This document shows positions 1-11,510 of a stretch of 64,000 bases of DNA, in pieces. Each line of letters starts with the position of its first letter. Position 1 is the stretch's first letter. The stretch comes from Tetrastigma voinierianum (Eukaryota; Streptophyta; Magnoliopsida; Vitales; Vitaceae), in contig JAEQBH010000991.1 of NCBI GenBank assembly GCA_016808115.1, forward strand, positions 62,001 to 126,000. The letters run 5' to 3'. Both the position numbers and the translations under genes were made by a program. The notes under the pieces are model-generated. The model was given only the letters and a program-made list of their open reading frames with translations. It searched no databases and had not been told where the DNA came from.

Positions 1-559
1 TTATAGGATTCGGATGCGGCACTCTCTGTAGGGAACCGAGAGGAAGAAGGCGGTGGGGCTTCGCGAGTGGCCGCTCCGTTTAGTCGGATTAACTACGAGA
101 AAAGAGAGGATCCACGCGGTGCTTAGAATTAGCGTCCTTTAGTGTTGGAGGCGGCCTTGTATTTATAATGGATATTAAATCCGATTTGGGCGATGATTAG
201 GGGTTCTTCCGCTGGAGGATAGGTTCACTCGCATGGTCGTACAAAGATTTAGCGATGGATTAGTCGAAAGGAGTTTATTTGGGTAATCCTCTTTCCTTGG
301 GGTATCAGCTAACGGTCTTGTTGTTTCGTACTTTTATAATAGGAACGATTGGGCTGAATAGGGCGTCTTTTAGGGAATATTTATCTTTTGTTATTTGTAA
401 AGATATAGTTTTGGCGGCGGAGTGTATGGAAGCGCAATTCTTCGAATCAAGTAATTGCAGGCACAACAGGTTGGGCGCTGTTCGAGTTTGTTATGGAAGG
501 GCGTGGACGTGTATGATCTGTATTTCTTTTAAATTTGGCGAATAAAAATCACCATTTCG
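1..559. other. Unassigned sequence, no supported gene
   Basis: This stretch is less AT-rich than what follows. An open frame of 88 codons lies at 279-545 on the plus strand, but it begins with TTG, shows no motif I recognise and has no neighbour to support it. I see no TATA box, splice structure or terminal repeats that would make this a gene or a named element. Confidence 0.4.
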
Positions 560-1340
560 GTTCTTATTATCCCTATCATAATTCATGATATAAATGATAA
601 AGTTTAAATTGTTATTTTGGTCTTATCTTGGACATAATCAAATAAAAGATTTTCTTAGCATCACAGGTGGGGCCTAACAATTAATGCGGTTTAGATAAAG
701 GTACTTATATATACACATACATAGAGAGAGTTAATTTTGAGGAAGGTTTTTTTAATATTTATATATATATATTCACTTTAAATTACATTCTTTCTCATAA
801 GTCTATTCATATTAGGACTCGAACTTTATAAAAACTTGAAAAGTAATTTATCAGTGTAGTACCCAGGTTTCTTCTTTAATGATAATTAAAGCCGTAAATT
901 GTGCGTCTGAGCCGGCAGTTTTGCGGGTTTGGTTGAGTATAATCGTGTTTAGATTAAATGTCGTGTTATTTCATTTTCTTAGCGTTTAATAAATGAGTCG
1001 TATTAGTTGATCTATCCCCTTGAATTTGACTGAATTGATATGTTTAATTATTATATTAATTAATTAATCACATTTAATAAATATTATTATATTAAATATG
1101 AATTATTAATTATAGTCATATTTAAATAATAAAATTAATATACGTGTTAAATTTAATAAGTTATTTGTGTTAAGCGTCATGAATAATTATTTATGATTAC
1201 TATTATTTTAAATAATCGAATTAAATCGTGCATCTTTTCGTGTTGGCATAACTAACATGAATAATAAATGGTTGGAGTTAGGGTTAGCGAATGTTGGCGT
1301 GCATTATTCGTGTCGGGTTTAGGTTGACAGATATTAATAC
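560..1340 (+). repeat. Dispersed AT-rich repeat R1, copy 1
   Basis: The block contains the words AGATTTTCTTAGCATCACAG and GGTGGGGCCTAACAATTAAT, then a long AT-rich tract with CGTGTT-type words. The same order of words recurs inverted at about 5090-5890, and its left part recurs directly at about 10440-10700. A shorter relative lies at 2341-2490. It looks like a non-autonomous dispersed repeat; I found no clear terminal inverted repeats or target duplication, so the class stays open. Confidence 0.55.
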
Positions 1341-2340
1341 GATTTGTATATTATTGTAGCCTTGGCCCATGGCCAATCGCCACTTGGTGCCACACATGAT
1401 ATTGGGTCCTGATCGATTACAGTTAACTGAATGCTATGGAGTACTAAAATAGAATTTTGACGAAGTTATACTTATAACAATCCTCTTTGATTATATTAAA
1501 AGACTGTCTTAATTATAAATACATTTATTAATGGAACATCACTAATAATATGCCACTTAAAATTTAAATTGAAAATAAACAAATTAAAAGACAGGTGCAT
1601 CTGTTGTGGGTCACGGCCAAAAAATCCTCTAACTAGATGATGTGATAGACAATGGCATATCCAGGAAATTGCTTGAAAGGGGACCAATTGTTGAGTATTT
1701 AATTCAAGAAGACATTTATAACTTAAATAGAACTCACAATGGTAATAAGTGAAATTGTATGTGTAATGTGGGGAAGGGTTCAAAATCCTTTATTGAAACT
1801 TTTTTTCAAAAAATTTGAGATAGGCATGTGGCCCTAAGCAAATACTAGGCGGGTCACTGATGATGGTCCTATTAGAACATCTCAGTAATAAACTAAAAGT
1901 TAATATAAGATGCTTAAATTGAAAAATCGATTTCCAGCAGTGGAGAGCGATAATGGGAAGCAAGTATTGTTAGTAAATAGTTTATAGCGATATTTGCGAA
2001 TATTGTTAGAAGCTGACCAGCTATGATAAGTGTTTGAAGGATGGAAAATTAATTTCTCTTGACGATAAAATTTATAGTATATGGAGTAATATAAATGAAT
2101 GAAATGTACATGATGTAATTATTAAGGAAGAGAAAAAATAAAATTGGAATAGATTTATGATACATAAAACTTTAGATCTTACATTGTTAGTCTTTAGATA
2201 AAGCTTTATTAAATCTCAACGACTTGGAGTAAAATGAAACTTAGATCTTTGATTTTTAGATATAGCAGAGACAACTCTTAGAATCCTATAGACTCCTTCC
2301 ACTTTTACAAATAATTTCAATTACCATGTTTTTCATAATT
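1341..2340. other. No gene recognised
   Basis: About 1 kb of AT-rich DNA with stop codons in all frames. No conserved domain, structural RNA or terminal repeat was recognised. Confidence 0.4.
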
Positions 2341-2490
2341 ATTAATATAAATGATAAAGTCTTAAAAGTTGAGGATTTAAATTGTTATTTTGTCCTTATC
2401 TTTATTTAATCTTATCTATATGATGGGCAGAATCAAATAAAAGATTTTCTTATCATCACAGGTGGGGCCTAACAAGTAACAACTAACAAA
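2341..2490 (+). repeat. Short copy of repeat R1 upstream of reductase pseudogene C
   Basis: This segment shares the AAAAGATTTTCTTA ... GGTGGGGCCTAACAA word order with the R1 copy at 560-900. It ends about 90 bases before the first exon-like segment of pseudogene C, so it occupies that copy's former promoter position. Confidence 0.5.
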
Positions 2491-2911
2491 TCAATGAAGA
2501 AAAACTCTATCCTCCATTCCTAAATCCTCCATATGTTTGTGTGCCTGGAAAGGAAAAGGAGAGAGTAGAAGAGAAGATGGGAAAGAGCAAGTTCTTGTAA
2601 TTAAGGTGGAACAGAATTTACCTCGGAAGGAGGATAGTGAAGGCAAGCCTAGCTCAGGGCCATCCACCTTCAAATCGTTCAGCGGCCCGGAGATCGGTTT
2701 GGACATCGAGAAACTGCAGATCCTGTTGTCCTTCAAGGTCAAAGGTGCTACCCTTCTGGAAGGCTCTTTTGAAAGTGCTGAAAGTTTGTTGACAGTGAAG
2801 AAAGTTGATGTGGTGATCTCCGCCATGTCTGGGGTCACACAGATCTACACTTCACTGTTGCAGCTCAAACATGAGGCCATCAAAGAAGCTGACATTAGGT
2901 ACTTTTCTATA

Positions 2912-2913
<2 letters not shown>

Positions 2914-2980
<67 letters not shown>
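2914..2980 (+). repeat. Compound microsatellite (TA)n(GA)n at the intron 1 donor of pseudogene C
   Basis: About 30 bases of TA repeat run straight into about 33 bases of GA repeat. The tract starts within some 15 bases of the exon 1 donor (ATTAG|GTACTT). The intact gene has a (GT)n(AT)n tract at the same place in its intron 1. Confidence 0.95.
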
Positions 2981-2983
<3 letters not shown>

Positions 2984-2989
2984 TAGTCT

Positions 2990-4280
2990 TGATTTTGGGG
3001 AAGATATAATAATCCTCTTTGTTAAGTAAAAACGATGAAAATAGGTAACAAAAAGAAAATAAAAGACAAAAAGGAGAGTCAACGGATATTTACATGAAAA
3101 CCTAAATAGGTAAAAAGTCATTGAGAACTAAGGCTCCATTTTTGGAATCTTGATAAAGTAAGAGAGGAAGAAAAGAAAAATTTAGAGAAAAAGAAAAAAT
3201 AGATTTAAACTTAATCAATTAACTTAATGTATTTATTTTAACTCATTTATTTGTTTTATATTTAATATATAATAATGACTAAGAATTTTAAAATGCCACA
3301 GAGAGTACGAGAATTTTGATTATATTTAATTTTGTTTATATTTTGTACGATAAAATCAAATATAAGAAAATAATTTTTTAAATATATATATATATATATA
3401 GGTCCATTGCTTGGACAGAATTGGAGTCACCTAGCCCTAGCAATCTTTTTTTTTTTTTTAAAAGAGATCTAACACTCTTTTATTTTCATTAAAATGTTGT
3501 CGTGATTTGAATTGTTAATTAATTAAGCTGAAATATATGTTTGATTTCAATTAAATACATATGTTTGGAACAACACTCAAAATATTCCTTTGAAAACCCT
3601 CACTATAAACAAAAGCTATTGTCGTTTTATAGAAAGATACTATGCGTTTCAGCTGCAGAAACTGCAAAAACAGATCTGAAACCACTGGGAGAGAGAGAGA
3701 GAAAGAACAATAAAAGAAGTCAATATATAGAAATAAGATGTTTTAAAAAATATTATTGATGAACTTTGAATTATATATTCTCGTTAAATTTGATTTGCTT
3801 TCAACACAATCGAATTAGAGTTTTTTTTCTTGACATAAAAAACAACAAATTATAGTTAAAATGAGTACTTTGTATTGGAAATCAAGACAAGTTACGTTTG
3901 AATTGATTATTTCTTAATTTAGATTTGTCTCGTATTAATAATCAATCTAATTAATCCAACTAAATTACTAAGAAGTTTGATGTTAGTTATTATTTTCTTT
4001 TGTTTTATTTTTATAATTATGGGACCAACAAAAAATAATAAAATCAAATGTATAACCCATATTATTTCTGTTATTCATCTCCTTTCATACAATTATGAGT
4101 TAACATTAAATGCAGAGATTATCAAGTAGAAGAAAGTCTTAGAGATATTTATTTTCACTCAATCTAACTCTAAAACTATTTCAATGTCTTGAGTCATTGT
4201 ACAATATATTTTGTTCCTATGAAAAAAAGGGTATTTACTTTTTTACTTCCTCCATTATGTTCCAATAATTTTGAGAAATA
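2990..4280. other. Non-coding AT-rich intron-like DNA of pseudogene C
   Basis: No coding signal is visible. The tract holds a short TA repeat near 3380-3400, a T-run near 3448 and one copy of the TAAGGCTCCATTTTTGGAA word near 3130, which belongs to the MITE-like family seen at 4281-4916. Confidence 0.45.
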
Positions 4281-4916
4281 AGGCTCGATTTGGAACTTGG
4301 AAAGTCTTAAGGAAATAAAATAGGGAGGAAAAAGAAAATGAAAGAAAATTAGGAGGAAAATAAAAAATAGGTTTAAGTTTAAAAAACTAATTTTATATAT
4401 TTATTCAAACTCATTTTATTTGTTTATCTCTATTATATAAGGACTAAGAAATTTAAAAATATGTAAAATTTTATCTTTTATATTTTATATGGTGAAATCA
4501 AAATAAGAAAATCATTTTCTTTAGGTTAAGTTTGGAACTTGGAAAGTACTAGAGAAACAAATAAAATGATTTTAAATAAACATGTATAATTCTTTAGGTT
4601 TATTTTCTCATTTTTGGATTCATTAGGGAAAATATAAAAAAAAAAAAATCAAGGATAATCAAAATTCCTCAAAATTTATGTAATTTTGAATTTGATAATC
4701 CTTTTATAACATAGAGAAACAAATAAAATGATTTTGAATAAACATATATAATTAATTTATTAAGTTTGAGCTATTTTTATTTTCATCGATTTTTTTTTCT
4801 TTCCCACGAAACTCTTTGCTTTTTTTCCCTCACATATTTTGTTTTTATAGTCTTGGGTTCCAAATATGGCCTTCTTTTCTTTCTTTGAATCTTTTAGGTT
4901 CCAAACGGAGCCTTAG
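4281..4916. mobile_element. MITE-like element with GGCTCC-type ends
   Basis: The left end reads AAGGCTCGATTTGGAAC and the right end reads GTTCCAAACGGAGCCTT. These are inverted copies of each other with a few mismatches. The inside is AT-rich and non-coding, and holds further partial copies of the same ends (near 4525 and 4855), which suggests nested or rearranged copies. Flanking TAA/TTA trinucleotides would suit a PIF/Harbinger (Tourist-like) element, but the duplication is not perfect, so the class is tentative. Confidence 0.35.
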
Positions 4917-5089
4917 TATTTTTTTTTTCTAGTACTTTCTGGGTTCCATACGGAGCTTGAGAGTTTTCCATAGGACTTCTAGCTTTTGGATATTGGTAAC
5001 TTCCTCATTATATATTTTGATGGGATGATACTAACTTTGATCCAAAGCGTGCGGTCGGAAATATACGAATCGTGTCCCAGCGTTCGTCA

Positions 5090-5890
5090 GCGAAATCCGG
5101 CGAATAATAAATCTGTCGGCGTTCGCTATGAGTCCCGCATTGTTTATTATTCGTGTTAGGTAGATCAATACGAATATAGTAAAATTCTATAATTGATTAT
5201 TTAAAATAAAAATTATAATTTATTCGTAAGTATTTAACGCAAATAACTTATTAAATTTAACATGTATATTAGTTTTATTATTTAAATTCACAGAATTATA
5301 ATTAATAATCTGTATTTAATAAAAATAAACATTAAATAGGTTAATTATTAATATAATAATTAAACGGTCTGGTCGGATCAGGTCGTGTTAGATAGATCAG
5401 CGAATATGTGTTATTAAATGTGTTAAATAGTCAGTATGAATATGGCCACAAAGCAACGATTATCTTTCAATAAAGCCAGTAAGAACAGTGTTGGGTTCGT
5501 ATCGTGTCAAATTTTGCTGGTCTTAATTATCTTTAGGGAGCAAACCCGTACTAATTGATAAATTACTTTTCAAGTTTTTATAACTTCCTCAAAATTGTTA
5601 ATAGATCTAGCTCAATTTGTTAAAGAGATAAAATGAATATAAGGAGGGGAAACGTTCGACCCTAATATGAACAGACTTATGAGAAAGAATGTAATCTAAA
5701 GTGAATATATATATAAATATTAAAAAAACCTTCCTCAAAATTAACTCTCTCTATGTATGTGTATATATAAGTACCTTTTTCTAAACCGCATTAAGTGTTA
5801 GGCTACCTGTGATGCTAAGAAAATCTTTTTATTTGATTCTGTCAGATGAGTAAAATAACAATTTAAACTTTATCATTTTATATCATGAAT
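5090..5890 (-). repeat. Dispersed repeat R1, inverted copy
   Basis: Read on the minus strand this matches the word order of 560-1340: the AAGATTTTCTTAGCATCACAG and CTAACACTTAATGCGGTTTA words, then the AT-rich CGTGTT-containing tract. It lies inside the expanded intron 1 of pseudogene C. Its left half (5740-5890) also begins the inverted-repeat arm shared with 10440-10640. Confidence 0.55.
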
Positions 5891-7267
5891 TATAAAGTTT
5901 CTTTTAAATATATGTGCTTTTATTTTAATATCATTTTTGCTCTAAAATATCTCTAAACATAATAAGAATCTTTGATAATTAAGAAAATAAATTTGAATTT
6001 TTTAAGTTTTAGAAAAAGTTTTAATTTTAAAATTAAAAATATTCAAATTAAAGACAAAGAGGCGTAAAAAATTTAAAGACTATCTTTAATATTAAATTTT
6101 CTAAAAAATTTATTCAAAATTGTCAAAGTTAATAACTCACATTTTCTAAAAATCCAAATTTATTTCTTGCAAATCAAAATTAAAATTTAATTTTAATTAA
6201 ATAATTAATTTGATTTTGTGAATTAAAAAGTAAATTTTAATAGTAATTTGAAATAATTGAATTTGGATTTTTAGAAAATTTAAGTTATTAACTTTAAACT
6301 TTAAACGTGTGTACTAACTATTATAACCAAAGTAACATTAAAAAACAAAATAAAATTCTTGATGAAAAAAATTCAATTTACCATTACCAACATGAAATTT
6401 CCCTAAATATTGCCAGCGAAATGGTAACGAGAAGGTCATGTGACCAGGATGAAAATACTCAGTTTAAACGGATATATCGATCTTGGATTTCTGGATACTC
6501 CAGTGTGGACCTATTGGATTTGGATATATTAGTTTTTCTTTGTGCTTTTAGGTTCCAAAAGGAGCCTTAGTATTTTTTATTTCCTTTTTCTAGTACTTTC
6601 TAGATTCCATACGGAGCTGGAGAGTTTTCCATAGGACTTCTAGCTTTTGGATATTGGTAACTTCCACATTATATATTTTGATGGGATGATACTAGCAGTC
6701 CAAAAGGCGGTAGCGATTCTTGCTGCGAGGTTTTGGAATGGACCAGTGAATGGAGATGCACTTGAACCAGGAAGAGTCACATTTGATGAAGATGATTGTG
6801 AGAAAGGCCGTTGAAGAAGTGACATCCGCGAGCATGCTGCAAGGCTAACTGCGAAATTTCTTTCTTTAGTAACACCTCTCTCTCAAATGGTGTCCTCACC
6901 CTCAGAAGGAAAAGGTTTATCTACATGGAGATGGCGATATCGAAGATATTGAACAATCATAATATTTTGTGTTCAGCTTAATTACTTCCATTACAATGGT
7001 ATGTGTATGCATTTGAATCTATTTATTTATTAAAATTATACGGTGGTTTTTAGTCGATGAAGATGATGTTGCAACATCTGCCAAATCCAACGATGGATGA
7101 TCGCATGCATTGAGCAAGGCGATTTACGTTAGGCGAACGTTACACGAGCGGCTAGTTGAGTTATGGGAAAACCTCACGGGGAAGAAGTTAGATAAGTTTA
7201 GCATCTCGAAGGAAGACTTTCCTAGCCTGTAAGGTGACACGCGAAATAACAGCTTATTTATTTTCTT

Positions 7268-7336
<69 letters not shown>

Positions 7337-7665
7337 CATCTATTTACTTTGCATTATAACGTTGCAGTTTTGTTCTCATGTAGACTCGAACTTTGTCCAT
7401 TACCTATGACCCATTCAACCCTTAACCCTTTGAATCACGGTGCAAGTACGTGGTGGTATTGTGTAGTTTAATGCTGGTTTTATTTATTCTTTCCGTATTT
7501 GGAATGTTGTAGGTATGGACTATTCGGGCTTGAGTTGGAGTGGGACGTTTACATCGCATTCTTATGAGGTTGTTTAACGAGCTTTGGAAATTGGTGAAGA
7601 GGGAGAAGAAGCTGAGTTGTCGGGGTTAAGTCTGAGAGATGGATGAATCTTGGAAGCTTTATATG
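5740..7665 (+). repeat. Left arm of the large inverted repeat (reductase copy C side)
   Basis: From the R1 words at 5740 through intron 1 sequence and exons 2, 3 and 4 of copy C, the arm matches 8680-10640 in reverse complement with many small differences. Examples are the GATGGGATGATACTA stretch at about 6679, which pairs with the segment near 9610, and the block at 5900-6300, which pairs with 10020-10390. Arm length is about 1.9 kb. Confidence 0.85.
7271..7334 (+). repeat. (AT)n microsatellite in intron 3 of pseudogene C
   Basis: A run of 64 bases of pure AT dinucleotide just after the exon 3 remnant. Pseudogene copy B carries only a short AT run in the corresponding place (about 8990-9000). 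Confidence 0.97.
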
Positions 7666-8099
7666 TAACAACTGGATACTTTGCAAAGCTTATATTGTAA
7701 AACTCAACTAGGATTTCTAAGGTTTGTGTAATAATTAAACATAACTCATAAAACAAGAGTTTTTACATTTCATAAATATATCATACAAAACACCACATGA
7801 TCTTAGATTTCATGATATTCACATAACAAGTAATAACAAAAATTTGTTTGTTACTTACTTGGTGGATCATGTGATGATAGTTAGACTTAATCCGTAAAAT
7901 GATCGAAAACTTATTACATCCTTTCGCACGGAAAAACTTGTTCTTCTAGCTTTTGTCGTGACTAAAGGTATAACCGTCACGACATACTTACGAGTCTTCT
8001 TCATACGTTTATGCAATGTTTTTATGTCGCGACATTCTTTCTAGTCTATCCTTGCATTCTTTGTCGCGATATAATTTTGGATGTCGCGACAATATTCCT
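7666..8099. other. Spacer of the inverted repeat, with palindromic-word cluster
   Basis: No gene is visible. From about 7960 onward the sequence is punctuated by TGTCGCGACA (8025-8034, 8082-8091) and relatives such as GTCACGACA and TGTCGCGAT, the word family also seen in retrotransposon LTRs at 46-58 kb. Confidence 0.5.
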
Positions 8100-8700
8100 T
8101 GTCCTTTGTCGAGACTAAGTTTCGAAAAGTCATGACATTCTTTTTGCTTTTTTGCCTTAACTGGGTTGCGACATAGCTTTAGAATGTCTACACAACCTTC
8201 TTTGTCTTCTTTGCATTTTATGTTTCGATATAGTTGTGAATTGTTGCGACATTTGTAAGCGTGCTTTTAGACATCTGCATCATAACATTGCGGCATCGTT
8301 GATTATTGCGTATCGCAGTTGACAAGCTATGATTTATTTTTTAATGCGTGGAGGTGTACACACGTGATTCTTGCGATTGAAATTTCTCGTTCTTTAAATG
8401 AACGGTTTTGGTCAAAAACTAATATATGCAAGCAATTGAATAATAAATAGCTAGATAAATGCATAAAATGACGAGGAATTGCAAAAGAATGATCATTATA
8501 GTTTAATATGACTTGAGTAATGTGCCTACATTTGTAGGAGACAAAGAGAGATCAATTCATTACACTTAAGAGTCATTCTTAATTTTTAACCGACCATTAA
8601 AGCAATAGAAAAACTTGTTTAAACACAAAAAAACATAGGAAATTACACACTTGTCATAGATAGCGTTTGAGGTATTAAATCGAATTCTTATATCTTGAAT
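8100..8700 (-). repeat. Direct repeat D, copy 1 (3' flank of reductase copy B)
   Basis: This matches 10895-11510 in the same orientation. Shared stretches include AAGTTTCGAAAAGTCATGAC, ATGAACGGTTTTGGTCAAAA and GAATGATCATTATAGTTTAA, and the match ends in the terminal exon words that encode YLKRYL. It lies downstream of the final exon of copy B, just as copy 2 lies downstream of the intact gene. Confidence 0.9.
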
Positions 8701-9640
8701 CTGGATAGAGGGGTTTTATGTCTTGTGATTTGAAGTTTGTTAAGCAGCGCCGTAGTAAATGTGATAAATGTCACCTTGAGGCTTGGCACGAATAGTCGTC
8801 TGCCACAACATTCGAATACGGAAGAATAAATAAAATAGAAATCTTAAAGAAGCTGAAGAATAATGTAATTAATGGGGCACAGTAGTGGGAATTACGATTG
8901 GTGATTAAGTTGAATGGGTCGTAGGTAATGGACAAAATTAGAATCTATTGTGAAACAATTGCAGCGTTATAATCTAGTAAATAGATGTAATATATATATG
9001 TAAAAGATAATAAATTAGAGTTGTGCTACAAGTAATAATATTTCATGAAATTTATGAAGTCTTTCCTTCGAGATCACCCAAGCATGCAACGCTTCCGTGA
9101 GGTTTTCCTTCTTCATTAAGCTAGCGCTGGAAGAATGTTCTCCGTTGGCTAATGTAAAAATGTCTTTTTGATATGCGGATCGTCATTTGTTTGATTGTGT
9201 ATGTTGCAATATCATCTTCATCAGCGAAAACCCTTCTTTGTATAATGCCCGACAAATAAATAGATTGAATGCATACGCCCATTGCAATGGAAGTAATTAA
9301 GTTGTATCACAAAATATTAAAATTGATCGATTGGATATGCATTTGTGTTCTTGTCTCAGCCAGAGATAAGCGCTTCCGCTTCGGAGGGGTGAGGACACCC
9401 GTTTGAGAGAGGGTTACCCGACAAAGTAACTGTAAGCGGTTAAGCGAGAGGCATGTAAGTGTGAGTATTGGTTTGTATGGCCTTTCTCTGACCATCTTCT
9501 CATCAAATGTAACAGGTGCTACAGTTCAAGTGCATCTCCCCAAATTCTTGTGGGTCCATTGAAAACTCAGAAGGCAGAAGTAAGCTACTAGTTTTTGGAT
9601 CAAAGTTAGTATCATCCCATCAAAATATATAATGGGGAAG
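8680..9640 (-). pseudogene. Pinoresinol/lariciresinol reductase-like pseudogene, copy B (exons 2-4)
   Basis: On the minus strand, remnants of exon 2 (about 9590-9330), exon 3 (about 9235-9060) and exon 4 (about 8800-8680) follow each other with the spacing of the reductase family. Exon 2 still gives FDEKMV, so the catalytic Lys codon survives, but the reading frame is broken on both sides. Exon 3 begins VFADEDDIATYTIK and then degenerates. Exon 4 ends YLKRYL followed by a stop, as in the intact gene. No exon 1 was found between about 9640 and 10900, so this copy is also truncated at its 5' end. It is the tail-to-tail partner of copy C and the tandem partner of the intact gene. Confidence 0.85.
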
Positions 9641-10640
9641 TTACCAATATCAAAAAATTTAGAAGTCGCATGGAAAACTCTCGAAGCTCCATTATGGAAT
9701 CTGAAAGTATAGAAAAAGGAAAAAAAAATACTAAGGCTCCTTTTGGAACCTAAAAGTACTAAAGAAAAAATCGATATATCAAGTAAAATCCGATATATCA
9801 GGTATGGAATCTGGAGTATATCAGATATGTCAGTAAAATCCAATCTTAGATATATTAAATGAAGTAGATATTTTAAATCATGAGTCGCATGGCCTTCTAT
9901 TACCATTTTGCTGGCACATTTATGAAATTTCATGCTTGTGAAATTGAAAATTGAATTTTTTTTTTCATCAAGAATTTTATTTTAAAGTCTTTTTAATACA
10001 TTTTTTGTTATAAGGTAGTACACACCTTTAAAGTTTAAAGTTAATAACTTAAATTTCTAAAAATCCAATTAATTCACTTTGAGTGCAATAAGAATTCTTT
10101 TTAATTCACAAAAAATCAAATTAATTATTTAATTAAAATTAAATTTTAATTTTGATTTGTAAATAAATTTGGATTTTTAGAAAGCGTGAGTTAATAACTT
10201 TGACAAAAACTGAATAAATTTTTTAGAAAAATTGAATATTAAAAATAGTCTTTAAATTTCGTCTATTTGTCTTTAATTTGAATATTTTAATTTTAAAATT
10301 GAAATTTTTCTAAAACCCAAAAATTCAAATTCATTTTCTTAATTCTCAAAGATTCCCTATTATGTTTAGAAGTATTTTAAGAGTAAAAATGCTATTAAAA
10401 ATAAAAAGTACATATATTATTTTAAAAAGCATAATTCCATGATATAAATGATAAAGTTTAATTGTTATTTTGGTCTTATCTTTATTTATTCTTATCAATA
10501 CGATGGACAGAATCATATAAAAGATTTTCTTAGCATCACAGGTGGGGCCTAACAATTAATGCGGTTTAGAAAAGCTACTTATATACACATATAGAGTTAA
10601 TTTTGAGGAAGGTTTTTAATATTTATATATATATTCGCTT
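8680..10640 (-). repeat. Right arm of the large inverted repeat (reductase copy B side)
   Basis: This is the reverse complement partner of 5740-7665. It contains exons 4 to 2 of copy B, the intron 1 block with the GGCTCC-type MITE end near 9750, the AT-rich block at 10020-10390, and R1 words at 10440-10620. Confidence 0.85.
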
Positions 10641-10700
10641 TGGATTTTCGTCTTTCTCATAAGTCTATTACGTATTAGAGCAGAAACTTCCTGTGCCGGC
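10440..10700 (+). repeat. Dispersed repeat R1, partial copy
   Basis: AAAAGATTTTCTTAGCATCA followed by GGTGGGGCCTAACAATTAAT and GCGGTTTAGA, then a short AT tract and TCTTTCTCATAAGTCTATT. This is the same order as at 640-810. It forms the outer end of the right inverted-repeat arm. Confidence 0.6.
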
Positions 10701-10894
10701 GGCTTGATAGGAGTTATCGAAAATGGGGTATCAATCTGTTTTATAATCGCAACGTGTTTAGCCAGCGCTTTGAGCAATGTTTTTACTCGTGATAGGTGTG
10801 AAAATAGGATGTTGACTAATACTTCGATAATTTTCTCTGTATTTTTATAAAAATTTGAATAAAATATAGACGTTGAGAGGATTTTAATTGTTAT

Positions 10895-11510
10895 TTGCCT
10901 TGTCCTTTGTTGAGACAAAGTTTCGAAAAGTCATGACATTCTTTTTGCTTTTTTGTCTTAACTGGGTCGCGACATAGCTTTAGAATGTCTAGACAACCTT
11001 CTTTGCCTTCTTCACATTTTATGTTTTGATATAGTTGTGAATTGTTGCGACATTTTATAACTATGCTTTTGGGCAATCTGCACCTGCTCTTCTGACAGAG
11101 ATTTGATTGCATATAAGCGCGGTTGTGCATGCGGTTTTATTTTTTAATCACGTGGAGGTGTACACACGTGATTAAACGCAGTTGAAATTTCTCGTTCTTT
11201 AAATGAACGGTTTTGGTCAAAAACTAATATATGCAAGCAATTGAATAATAAATAGCTAGATAAATACATAAAATGAGAAAGGAATTGCAAAAGAATGATC
11301 ATTATAGTTTAATATGGCTTGAGTAATGTGCCTACATTTGTAGGAGACAAGAGATCAATTCATTACACTTCCAAGAGTCATTCTTAATTTTTAACCGACC
11401 ATTAAAAACAATACAGAAAAACTTGTTTAAACACAAAAACATAGGAAAGTACACACTTGTTATAGATAGCGTTTGAGGTATTCATCCATTCTTATGTACT
11501 GAATCTCTGG
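10895..11510 (-). repeat. Direct repeat D, copy 2 (3' flank of the intact reductase)
   Basis: Co-linear with 8100-8700 over about 600 bases with scattered substitutions and small indels. It reaches from the terminal exon of the intact gene into its downstream flank, marking the tandem duplication that produced copy B. Confidence 0.9.

Larger units (their letters stand above)
2540..7665 (+). pseudogene. Pinoresinol/lariciresinol reductase-like pseudogene, copy C
   Basis: All four exons of the intact reductase at 11460-15258 are recognisable here on the plus strand, in order. They lie at about 2577-2899 (exon 1), 6710-6960 (exon 2), 7053-7235 (exon 3) and 7512-7665 (exon 4). Exon 1 begins with ATG at 2577 and MGKSK, but a base missing relative to the intact gene shifts the frame at codon 6 and gives a TAA two codons later, so the Gly-rich NADPH loop is lost. 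The stretch from PEIGLDIEK to VDVVISAMSG is still readable in another frame. Exon 2 keeps DALEPGRVTFDE, then shifts frame before the catalytic Lys. Exons 3 and 4 contain in-frame stops. Intron 1 is about 3.8 kb (1.2 kb in the intact gene), expanded by repeats. I see no way for it to encode an enzyme. Confidence 0.88.

Noticed and set aside
279..545. 88-codon open frame near the left edge
   Set aside because: Starts with TTG, has no recognisable motif, no TATA or splice context, and its length is expected by chance in 64 kb.
2915..3121. Open frames over the (TA)n(GA)n tract on both strands
   Set aside because: They are translations of a microsatellite (RERERE and YIYIYI runs), not genes.
7960..8290. 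CRISPR-like array of regularly spaced repeats
   Set aside because: The repeated unit is a 10-base palindrome with irregular spacing and many variants in eukaryotic DNA; there are no constant-length spacers or cas genes.
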